Shown here one piece after another: positions 1 through 6,332 of a stretch of DNA of 6,938 nucleotides. Numbering within the stretch: position 1 is the first letter of the stretch; the number at the start of each line of letters is the position of its first letter. The notes beneath the pieces are model-generated. The model ran no database searches. It saw only the letters and a list, made by a program, of their open reading frames with translations, and was not told the origin of the DNA. Source of the stretch: Acidobacteriota bacterium (GTDB taxonomy: Bacteria > Acidobacteriota > Terriglobia > Acidiferrales > UBA7541); the NCBI GenBank assembly GCA_003133505.1, contig PKXT01000059.1:7505-14442 (forward strand), written 5' to 3'. Both the position numbers and the translations under genes were made by a program.

Positions 1-2
1 GA

Positions 3-566
3 ACTACCGTCAACAAAACGCTTTCAGTGGGGTTCAATGTGAAAAATGACCCGCGGGAGGGGATTTCCAGTTCCGACTTAGCGAAGCAGCTTGATTTGGA
101 GATGAAGATAGACGCTGCACTCTCAAATGCTACCGGCGCTTATTGTGAAACTGAGAACCTGCTGTCCCAACTAAGCGGTCTGGCATCCCATTTGGAGAAT
201 GTTCCTAAAGCGGGGGACATTTTGAAAGAAGTGCAAAATCTGCAGCGCCACGTCACCATAATTTCTGGTCCCGACACGGAATGGCCGGTTCCGGCGGGCG
301 GCTTCCGCAACCTAGACGCTAACCTCGCCGACTTGGCAATCGCTGTGGATAGCGCCGATAGTGCGCCCACGGCTGCCGCCTACGAAGTATTCGCTTCCTG
401 CGAGAAGCAGCTCGCCACAGTCAATTTCGAATGGCTTGCATTGAGACAGCAGGACCTTCCCGCGCTCAATCTCCACCTACGCAAGGATGGTGTGGCTATA
501 ATTACGATCAAGCCGGCCAGTGTGGCAAATACCGCCTCGCCAACTCGCGGCACAGAGTCATTCTGA
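3..566 (+). CDS. C-terminal part of a sortilin/BNR-repeat-like secreted protein (5' end outside window)
   Basis: The frame is open from the left edge (codon at position 3) to the TGA at 564-566, giving 187 visible residues. An internal GTG at 27 could be taken as a start, but the reading continues upstream in frame (TTVNKTLSV before it), so this is the end of a longer gene. The visible part starts with a beta-strand-like stretch ending in VKNDPR and continues as mostly helical, Leu/Ala-rich sequence (SSDLAKQLDLEMKIDAALSN, then LPALNLHLRKDG near the end). This matches what I remember of the C-terminal domain of large acidobacterial VPS10/sortilin-like or WD40/YVTN/BNR-repeat proteins, where a 'KxDPR' strand precedes a helical bundle. 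Those proteins have a signal peptide and beta-propeller repeats upstream, and their exact role is unknown. No propeller repeat is visible here, so the family assignment rests on the tail alone. The gene converges on the decayed minus-strand gene 97 nt away. Confidence 0.65.
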   Translation, partial: TTVNKTLSVGFNVKNDPREGISSSDLAKQLDLEMKIDAALSNATGAYCETENLLSQLSGLASHLENVPKAGDILKEVQNLQRHVTIISGPDTEWPVPAGGFRNLDANLADLAIAVDSADSAPTAAAYEVFASCEKQLATVNFEWLALRQQDLPALNLHLRKDGVAIITIKPASVANTASPTRGTESF

Positions 567-663
567 TGCGAGGCATTTTCCCCTCTCCGAAGAGTCTACA
601 GCTGACGTTGTCCGCGAATGAAATCCGCCTGACCTTTATGGGATTGCAAGGATGTGAGAACCT
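567..663. other. short convergent intergenic gap
   Basis: This 97-nt gap separates the stop codons of two converging genes. A weak dyad CTCT-CCGA-AGAG (about 584-596) is the only stem candidate. It is too short and lacks a T-tract, so I do not call a terminator. Confidence 0.5.
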
Positions 664-1455
664 TTAGTTTCCCATAGATGGCGTGGTTGATTGTGCGGAA
701 GGCGGTTGCCCTAATAACTGCGCGGCTTGCTGTAATGTAATGCTCGCGGGCAAGGGCTTGTATTCCGAGTCTTCCTGCTGCTGATGCACGCTGATCGTCT
801 TGAAAAATAGCGCTTTGCCATTCATATTCACGTTGAGTCTGACAATATCCCAGTGGTCTTCCCCGACATTCCGTTGCTCGATGGAAAACGTTCCACCCTC
901 GACCAAGTGCCCCAGGAATCCATCGCCGAACTTCACTTCACTCGCCAAATGGCCCTGTATTCTTGCAATGCGTTTTGCGCGATTGTCTTCATGAGTACGC
1001 CTTTCTGCCCGGCATCATGATAAAGAAAAGCATCCGGCAACATTTGGAGCAAGTGTCGTTCCGTATCCCCATCATGCTGCGCTTTCTTTTGCTGGCTCTG
1101 CAGGTCGTCCGGATTGGAAAGCAAGTTATTGATGCGAGCCACTTCTTTCCGCCCCCTCCGCTGGGGAAAGCGATTTACCATTGACGGCTAATAAACCATG
1201 CAGGCTTCCTTCCTGGGTCTCAACGATTTCGCTTAGTGTTGTCTTCGTTTCTTCCCGTTTGCTCTCTATATATTGCCAAAGGGTGTGGTCTTGCTTCTGC
1301 GCCGCCAACTCGTTGGCCGTCACTTCCCGAATGAACCGCTGTTCGTCGGCACCCAGATTGGCGGCAGAGGAGTTATCAGTTTGCACAAAAACGCCAAACG
1401 GATGGACGAATACTAAAAACAAAATGAGTGTTGCAGTTTTCCCCACAGCGCGCAT
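664..1455 (-). pseudogene. decayed gene for a secreted hypothetical protein (frameshift plus internal deletion)
   Basis: Three overlapping reading frames on the minus strand join into one protein-like sequence. Frame A runs from ATG at 1455 (GAGG at 1462-1465 is a plausible ribosome site, 6 nt away) and begins with a signal peptide (MRAVGKTATLILFLVFVHPF), then a helical charged part containing FIREVTANELAAQKQDHTLW. After GKSLSPAE it loses sense at a G5 run (1152-1156 on the plus strand), and the sequence continues in frame B as EVARINNLLSNPDDL up to YHDAGQKGVLMK. Near 985-990 a second break moves to frame C, which reads DNRAKRIARIQGHL, EVKFGDGFLGHLVEGG, NMNGKALFFKTISV and ends at 664. The order and motifs fit a secreted-protein type I remember from Acidobacteria, in which about 30-45 residues, including a conserved Trp-containing segment, lie between LMK and the 'KR(I/L)A' motif. 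They are missing here. Function is unknown. The gene lies 88 nt downstream of the kinase gene on the same strand. Confidence 0.75.
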
Positions 1456-1543
1456 TCTCCGCCTCGACCTCCATATTCAAATTAAACGTGGAGGAAAACT
1501 GGATACCATACGGCAGAAATTGTATGCGCTTACCAAGGACATA

Positions 1544-3265
1544 CTACCGGCCGAGAAATTTTTCGAGTTTTTCCACTTCTGGCTCGGCAAGATCAAGATA
1601 TCTGCGAGTACCCTGGACGTCCTGCGCTTGGACCGCCGCCTGCGCCTTGTTTATATAAGTCTGCATCCGCTGTTGCGACGCCACCATGTCGCCGCGCAAC
1701 CCCAACCCCTGTGCGCTCATTTGCCGTTGCAGGTTTTCCAGGCTGGCATTCACCGCTGCTTCCCGTCCGGAAAGCTGATCGGCTTCCTTTTCCACTGCCG
1801 CTACTTGCGCGGGATCCGGCGGGGGAGGAGACGGCGGCACAGCAGCGCCATTCGCCGCTTGTTGCTGACCGGCCCCCGTTGAAGATGGCGATATCTTCCC
1901 CAAATTTCCGGCCGCTTTCCCAACGGACGGTAGATTTGCGCCCGGCGCCAGATCTCCCGTGGACGAAGACGCTGACGATCCTGGATTTGTAGTAGCGGCG
2001 TTGGCTGTGGACGGGGGTGTCGAATTGGATTGCGATGGCGCGGCTGGCGTCACCTTCACACTTGCCGCGTTGGGAGCCGCTGGTGCATAGCTGGAATTTA
2101 CAGATCGCGAAACCCCCTGTCCTGCTCCGTCGCTGGCGCGCGTCTTAAGCCAGCGCGGAACGGTGAAACCAGCCCCCACCAGAATGCCAGCAACAATCAG
2201 CGCCCCGAGCGTAATGTATAGCCCACGATGCCCTCTGACATTCGCTGGGGTCTGAGGGATGGGCGCGCTTTGAGGAACGGTTACAGGCGCAGACAATCCC
2301 GAAGAAACGCGCGAACCGCCAACTGCCGCCACAGGAATAGAAGGAGTGCTTTGGCGAATCCCCTCCGTTCGTGGACCAGCCTGCGGGATGGCGACATGTT
2401 GACTCGCAAGGGCCGACCGCACCGCAGGCATCGCCACTCCCAAATCCCCTGCCGCGCTATGCAGCGCATTTCTAAAAGCCTGCGCTGACTGGAACCGCCT
2501 CGCGGGATCTTTCTCCATTGCCATTAAGATGATGTTACTCACCGCCGGGGGGAAATCGGGTTGAAGTTCGATCGGCGCCTTGGGCCGGTCCTTGACGTGC
2601 GCCTCCATAATCGCGAAATTGCTGTCGGAGCGGAACGGTCGCTTGCCCGTGACCATCTCGTACAGCGAGACGCCGACGGAGTACAAGTCGGAGCGCGCAT
2701 CCACCGGCTCGCACTTCACCTGTTCCGGCGACATATATGCCAGCGACCCGACAGTGGTGCCCGTCATCGTCAACCCGGGATCGGGACCGGAACGCGCAAT
2801 TCCGAAATCCATCAGTTTTACGACACCCTCCGGCGTCAGCATCATATTGGCGGGCTTGATGTCGCGGTGAAACACCTGGCGCTCATGCGCATAACCCAGC
2901 GCCGATAGCACCTGGTCAATGTAATCGAGCGCATCCGGGCAGGGGATCACACTCTGCTCCACGCGGGCCGCAAGCGTCGTTCCTTGGACGTACTCCATGA
3001 TCATCACGAGCTGGTTATCAATTGTCAGCGCAGTGCGGAGCGCGGCGATATTGGGATGGTTCAGCCCGGCCAGCACCTTGATTTCCTGCGAGAACCGCGC
3101 GGCGAGATCCTTCTGACCCTCGGCGTTCGGCAGCAGCACTTTCATGGCTTCAATGCGGTCCGAAAGCACATTGCGCACCTTATAAACCTTGCCCATGCCT
3201 CCGGCGCCAAGGACTCCCAGGATTTCGTAATCGCCTTTCCGCGAGCCGATAGATTCTTCGTTCAT
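1544..3265 (-). CDS. membrane-anchored serine/threonine protein kinase (Hanks type)
   Basis: This is an STPK that phosphorylates Ser/Thr on unidentified cytoplasmic targets. Residue numbers count from the upstream ATG at 3271. The kinase domain spans about 14-270: glycine loop G22-A-G24-G-M-G27, ATP-anchoring K44 (EAMKVL), helix-C E63 (QEIKVL), catalytic loop H135-RDIKPAN with D137, K139 and N142, metal-binding D155-FG, an activation loop rich in Thr (168-173) suited to autophosphorylation, P182-E183 of the APE motif, D195 in SDLYSVG, and R259. It is an RD kinase with all catalytic residues present. One membrane helix follows (about 350-371, ITLGALIVAGILVGAGF). Then comes a low-complexity Ala/Pro/Ser/Thr linker (about 375-487) and a charged helical, probably coiled-coil C-terminus (about 488-575), presumably extracytoplasmic. 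There are no PASTA, TPR or WD repeats. GGAGG abuts the ATG at 3271 but lies 6 nt before the ATG at 3265, so the latter is chosen (573 aa). The downstream same-strand gene is decayed. Confidence 0.95.
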   Translation of the reverse strand: MNEESIGSRKGDYEILGVLGAGGMGKVYKVRNVLSDRIEAMKVLLPNAEGQKDLAARFSQEIKVLAGLNHPNIAALRTALTIDNQLVMIMEYVQGTTLAARVEQSVIPCPDALDYIDQVLSALGYAHERQVFHRDIKPANMMLTPEGVVKLMDFGIARSGPDPGLTMTGTTVGSLAYMSPEQVKCEPVDARSDLYSVGVSLYEMVTGKRPFRSDSNFAIMEAHVKDRPKAPIELQPDFPPAVSNIILMAMEKDPARRFQSAQAFRNALHSAAGDLGVAMPAVRSALASQHVAIPQAGPRTEGIRQSTPSIPVAAVGGSRVSSGLSAPVTVPQSAPIPQTPANVRGHRGLYITLGALIVAGILVGAGFTVPRWLKTRASDGAGQGVSRSVNSSYAPAAPNAASVKVTPAAPSQSNSTPPSTANAATTNPGSSASSSTGDLAPGANLPSVGKAAGNLGKISPSSTGAGQQQAANGAAVPPSPPPPDPAQVAAVEKEADQLSGREAAVNASLENLQRQMSAQGLGLRGDMVASQQRMQTYINKAQAAVQAQDVQGTRRYLDLAEPEVEKLEKFLGR

Positions 3266-3271
3266 TTTCAT

Positions 3272-3276
3272 CCTCC
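3272..3276 (-). promoter_or_regulatory. Shine-Dalgarno GGAGG deciding the kinase start
   Basis: On the minus strand the order is GGAGG-ATGAAA-ATG. The core directly touches the first ATG (3269-3271), leaving no spacer. It lies at a normal 6-nt distance from the second ATG (3263-3265). Initiation at the second ATG, two codons downstream, is therefore favoured. Confidence 0.6.
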
Positions 3277-3853
3277 ACTACAAATTGTTCCGGTACCAAG
3301 ACTGACTTGAACCTGAGACCTGACTAGGCATGAGCCAGTCCGTCCTAAAATTTCAAATCTCGTTCCCCCGGTATTTTTGAGCGTCATCAAGGGCTATCTT
3401 GAGCTTCCGAGAGTCAAGGCCAGCAGAAAAAAGAGTCTCAATAATCGTATGGGCATCGGCGCGATTACAATTATATGCCCGCGAGGCCCGTAAGCAATCG
3501 ATGCTCCCGCGCTCCGCTCCAAGCGGCCCTATGACGAAATCCACAGCGGATCCCTTATGCAAAGTGGCCGGCAGTTTCAAAGTTTTCTAAGGCTAAACAG
3601 GCGGCACCTCTATTCAGGAAAAACGGAAGTTCTTCACATTAGCGTGGTTCTTGTCCTGCTAAGAATTTTGGATAGGCCGGGCGCAGCCAGTGCCACGAAC
3701 GCCTACCTGCATAATGGCTCGCAGGCAAGACATGTGGGAATTCGATGATTTGATGACTAACTCAGACATTTTCTTATAAATTGGGCGCCGAATCGGGCCA
3801 GCAACAGAACGGCGAGGAGCGAGTATATCGTCTAAGCCATTGAAAACAAAGAG
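3277..3853. other. sparse intergenic region between kinase and tRNA genes
   Basis: About 580 bp with no recognisable gene of normal size. It holds one possible small minus-strand ORF (listed separately) and, on the plus strand, a short signal-peptide-like frame ending at 3748 that I do not accept as a gene. The first 80 bp next to the kinase must contain its promoter, but no hexamer pair close to consensus stands out. I find no repeat, terminator hairpin or transposon remnant. Confidence 0.55.
3353..3544 (-). CDS. possible small hypothetical protein or gene remnant (63 aa)
   Basis: The frame reads protein-like, with acidic/basic and hydrophobic alternation ending DSRKLKIALDDAQKYRGNEI, preceded by ADAHTIIETLFSAGLD, which suggests two amphipathic helices. 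A TAG at 3587-3589 closes the frame upstream. A TTG at 3580 is possible but has no ribosome site. The GTG at 3542-3544 is preceded by AAGGGA about 6 nt upstream, so I prefer it. It has no signal peptide, membrane segment or cysteine motif, and I recognise no family. It ends about 80 bp before the kinase start on the same strand, but spacing alone does not show co-transcription. It may equally be the 3' remnant of a lost gene. Confidence 0.35.
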   Translation of the reverse strand: MDFVIGPLGAERGSIDCLRASRAYNCNRADAHTIIETLFSAGLDSRKLKIALDDAQKYRGNEI

Positions 3854-3926
3854 TGGGCCCGCCAGGATTTGAACCTGGGACCGACGGATTATGAGTCCGC
3901 TGCTCTAACCGCTGAGCTACAGGCCC
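3854..3926 (-). tRNA. tRNA with anticodon CAU (tRNA-Ile2 or elongator tRNA-Met)
   Basis: Read on the minus strand, a complete 73-nt cloverleaf is visible. The acceptor stem GGGCCTG pairs with CGGGCCC (one T-G pair), followed by discriminator A. The D arm is TAGCTCAGCGGTTAGAGCA. The anticodon stem is GCGGA/TCCGT around loop CTCATAA, so positions 34-36 are CAT. The T arm contains GGTTCAAATCC. The CCA end is not encoded (CTC follows). G1-C72 and the absence of the three G-C pairs in the anticodon stem rule out initiator tRNA. The short D loop (AGCGGTTAGA) resembles tRNA-Ile2, whose C34 is converted to lysidine by TilS, more than elongator tRNA-Met, but sequence alone does not settle it. Confidence 0.93.
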
Positions 3927-3934
3927 GTCTATGG

Positions 3935-3940
3935 ATTATG
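3935..3940 (-). promoter_or_regulatory. possible -10 element of the tRNA gene
   Basis: CATAAT (minus strand) matches five of six bases of TATAAT and lies 8 nt before the mature 5' end of the tRNA, which would leave a very short leader for RNase P. No good -35 hexamer is found 16-18 bp further upstream, so the call is weak. Confidence 0.25.
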
Positions 3941-4188
3941 CCGCGCTTATTTGGGCAGTGTAGTGGAATACCCCACGGAGAGCAATGCCGCGCTCCACAG
4001 AAACGGCGGTTGCCTTTCACAATCAGAGAAACGCTTCAGCGGTGAACCGACATCCAGCTATAGCCGGTCCCAGCTTCCGGTTTTTGCCGGTCTTTGGGAT
4101 GTTTTGCTCTCGGCACCGTTACAATCGGGGCGGAGTGGAGGATCAAGCACGGGTTGGAGACTGCTGCTTCGTCTTGGGAAAGTTAATC
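3941..4188. other. intergenic region upstream of the tRNA
   Basis: About 250 bp between the tRNA gene and the stop codon of the frameshifted gene, both on the minus strand. I see no coding region, repeat or T-tract hairpin. The open frames crossing it on both strands have no start signal and no protein-like composition. Confidence 0.45.
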
Positions 4189-4831
4189 TCATTTTGGGGT
4201 TGCGGCTAACGCGGTCGCCGCGGGCGGCCGCGGTGTTGTTGCTCCGCTGAATGCGGTAAGCGCCTTCTGGTAAGCCGGGGTATATGGCCCGGTGGTTTTT
4301 CCGTACGCAATGGCCAAGTCCGTCGTCATCATTTCGACGATGCGGGCAGCCCTCGCCGAAGCGAGCGGCAGCAGCGCCGTCGGAGACCCGACGGCACAGG
4401 TATTGTCGGCGCACGTAGGCTCCGCGAATTGGAGTTCACGGAGGACGTTGGGGTATTGCGCAAAGAATCTGCACCAGTTCACGATACAGGGTTGCCCAGC
4501 CGCAAAAGCCGCGATGCTTGAATCCTGCAATGATTCCTGGCCGATCCCAAAGCCATACTGCGCGGCAATAGCCGCCACAGCCTGCGGAAACCCATAGGGA
4601 TTCTCCGCCGGGCAGGGCGTGCTGTAACAATTTGAGGAAAGTAGTATAGGCGGATTCGAACGCCGGTGATGTAAACTCCGGAACATTTTGCTGACTGCCG
4701 CCGGCCCCGGTACAGCTCAACGTCGCCGGCAATTGCTTAAGCACATAGGCCGGCGTGGCTACCACGCCGGAAGGATCCGCCAGCGCCCACAGAATCAGGC
4801 CCGTTAGCGGGAGTGCACCAATCCGATACAC
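4189..4831 (-). pseudogene. frameshifted gene for a probable secreted cysteine-containing protein
   Basis: Two minus-strand frames join into one protein of about 213 residues. The first starts at GTG 4831, with AGAGG a few bases upstream, and has a hydrophobic signal-peptide-like N-terminus (MYRIGALPLTGLILWALADP) followed by YVLKQLPATLSCTGAGG and helical sequence up to LLQHALPGGE. At about 4600-4617 (GCCCTGCCCGGCGG) sense passes to the second frame, NPYGFPQAVAAIAAQYGFGI, then GQPCIVNWCRFFAQYPNVL, PTCADNTCAVG, and a Thr/Ala/Pro-rich end at 4189. The shift corresponds to one extra base. Five cysteines (one, then two pairs) and the leader suggest an exported protein with disulfides, but I do not recognise the family. 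It follows the transporter gene at 128 nt on the same strand. It could be a true pseudogene or a one-base sequencing error. Confidence 0.65.
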
Positions 4832-4959
4832 TGTACCTCTGGACAGGAATTGTTTGATCTCTTCAGCCTAAACGTTGGATTTCGCAGTGAAGGTTCAGAT
4901 GTTAGCGGGAGGTTCTTGACCACATAAGGCGTCAGTAATGCAGCTTCAGTCCACCGTCT

Positions 4960-6219
4960 TTATCTGACGAACCAGACCCAAACCGTCCCCATAACCAGAG
5001 TAATTAACGTAACCGGCAAGCCGATGCGAAGGTATTCGCGGAATCCAATGTTTGCTTCCGGCCGCGATGTTTCAACAACAATGATGTTGGCCACTGACCC
5101 TGTAATAGTCAGGTTTCCAGCCAGAGTGCTCGCCATGGCTAACAGCAGCCACATGCGCTGAGGATTGGCAAAGGTGGGAATAATTGAGCGCATCAGCATA
5201 ACAGCCGGGACGTTGCTCACCAGATTGCCCAGCAACGTCACAAACAAGGTGAAGATCGCCGGTTTGCCGAGTCCCAGAGGCTGAACCACTCCCAGAAAAT
5301 GTGCAATTAGTCCCGCCTTCTGAGCTCCTCCAACGATGATAAATAGCCCTGTAAAAAAGACTAGCAGCCCCCAATTCACCTGATCGTAAACGAGGTGCGG
5401 TTCCACTGTGCGCGTGATAAGCAGCACCGCCGCACCCAGGGCCGCAACCATTGCCGGCGGAAAGCCCAGAATAAACCCCGCGACAATGAGCGCCCCCACA
5501 ATCATGCATTTCACCAAGGGGCCGCGGTTCGCGGGCATTGCCGGAAGGTCTTCTTTAACGTTCGCAATGGTAACGTCAGTTCGGGGATCCAGCCAGTGAA
5601 GTACGCCCCAGTCCACGAATAAGCCCGCTAGCGCAATCGGCCCAAGACGCACGAGAAAATGTAAATATCCAATCCCTGAAAAGGAACCAATCAGCATGTT
5701 CTGGGGATTGCCTGTAATCGTCGCAACGCTGCCGATATTAGAGGCGGTAGCCACGGCGATCAGATACCGCTCCGGGCGAACGCTCATTCGCCGGGTAATG
5801 GTCAACACCAGCGGCACCATGGCCAGGCATATAATGTCGTTTACAAAAAATGCGGACATCAGCCCACTGATGAATACCACCGCCGGAAGCAATTGCGGCC
5901 TGCGCAAGTGGCGGAGTACGAAGCCCGCCGTCCAATCGAATAATCCCGCGAAGCGAAGGTTGCCGACCACCAGCATCATCGAAAACAGCAGCACCACTGT
6001 GCTGAAATCGACGAAATGAATGCTTTCGCCCGGCCGTACAATCCGCAATGCCACCATCAAGACAGCGCCAATCATGGCCGCGCCAGGACGGTCAATCTTC
6101 AGCCCCGGAAATTTCCCAAGGGCGAAGACCAGGTAGCTCAGAGCAAAAATCAGCAGCGCGGCGGAGATTTTCGCCTCAGAGAGTTCAGACGACGTCAGCA
6201 AAAGCGCGGCGGCAGTCAC
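4960..6219 (-). CDS. anion transporter of the ArsB/NhaD-SLC13 (ion transporter) superfamily
   Basis: A 419-residue inner-membrane secondary transporter with roughly ten to twelve hydrophobic segments over its whole length. Two related halves are visible. The first half carries SAFFVNDIICLAMVPLVLTI (N127) and then ASNIGSVATITGNPQNMLIG (159-178). The second half carries GNLVSNVPAVMLM (331-343) and then ASTLAGNLTITGSVANIIVV (363-382). These paired Asn-Pro and S/T-rich loops are the substrate/cation-binding clamshell motifs of the CitMHS/ArsB/SLC13 fold. The substrate (dicarboxylate, sulfate, arsenite or other anion) cannot be told from sequence. No ars or carboxylate-metabolism gene is nearby. 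The start is GTG at 6219, immediately after an in-frame TAG. There is no good ribosome site, but the next likely start (Met49) would remove the first membrane segment. The gene is divergent from the S8 peptidase, and a frameshifted gene follows on the same strand. Confidence 0.92.
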   Translation of the reverse strand: MTAAALLLTSSELSEAKISAALLIFALSYLVFALGKFPGLKIDRPGAAMIGAVLMVALRIVRPGESIHFVDFSTVVLLFSMMLVVGNLRFAGLFDWTAGFVLRHLRRPQLLPAVVFISGLMSAFFVNDIICLAMVPLVLTITRRMSVRPERYLIAVATASNIGSVATITGNPQNMLIGSFSGIGYLHFLVRLGPIALAGLFVDWGVLHWLDPRTDVTIANVKEDLPAMPANRGPLVKCMIVGALIVAGFILGFPPAMVAALGAAVLLITRTVEPHLVYDQVNWGLLVFFTGLFIIVGGAQKAGLIAHFLGVVQPLGLGKPAIFTLFVTLLGNLVSNVPAVMLMRSIIPTFANPQRMWLLLAMASTLAGNLTITGSVANIIVVETSRPEANIGFREYLRIGLPVTLITLVMGTVWVWFVR

Positions 6220-6284
6220 CTAATGATGCTACCATTGGCACGTCCGGCCAAAAACTGGATTTGTGCCGTTGACCACGCGGCATT

Positions 6285-6313
6285 TTGAAACCACCGCGGG
6301 ACGCCGCTACACT
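6285..6313 (+). promoter_or_regulatory. sigma70-type promoter for the S8 peptidase gene
   Basis: TTGAAA (6285-6290, five of six matches to TTGACA), a 17-bp spacer, and TACACT (6308-6313, four of six matches to TATAAT). Transcription would start near 6320, only about 13 nt before the GTG at 6333. It lies in the 113-bp divergent gap and points toward the peptidase. Confidence 0.5.
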
Positions 6314-6332
6314 GCTATCGGCCCAATTCCCA

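Noticed and set aside
1181..1882. Long plus-strand open frame of 233 codons
   Set aside because: It runs antisense to the start of the decayed gene and the 3' end of the kinase gene, is Arg/Ser/Cys-rich, and has no ribosome site. It is a by-product of GC-rich coding sequence on the other strand.
3277..3340. Recurrent GACTGACTT / GACCTGACT / CCAGTCC-like words upstream of the kinase gene
   Set aside because: The words are short, imperfect and irregularly spaced, so they do not make a convincing operator or repeat array.
3557..3748. Plus-strand frame containing a signal-peptide-like stretch (ISVVLVLLRILDRPGAASA) and AYLHNGSQARHVGIR
   Set aside because: It stops shortly after the putative cleavage site, has no good start signal, and does not resume convincingly in another frame. 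It might be a remnant, but the evidence is too thin.
4078..4104. CCGG-TTTTT-GCCGG motif resembling a hairpin near the end of the frameshifted gene
   Set aside because: The stem is only a few base pairs and no T-tract follows in the right orientation, so it is not a supported terminator.
4058..4414. Minus-strand frame of 118 codons overlapping the end of the frameshifted gene
   Set aside because: Highly Arg-rich shadow of the frame that ends at 4189, with no start signal.
5072..5509. Minus-strand frame of 145 codons inside the transporter gene
   Set aside because: The same strand and region already encode conserved transporter motifs in another frame. Its Gly/Cys/His-rich composition is typical of an out-of-frame reading.
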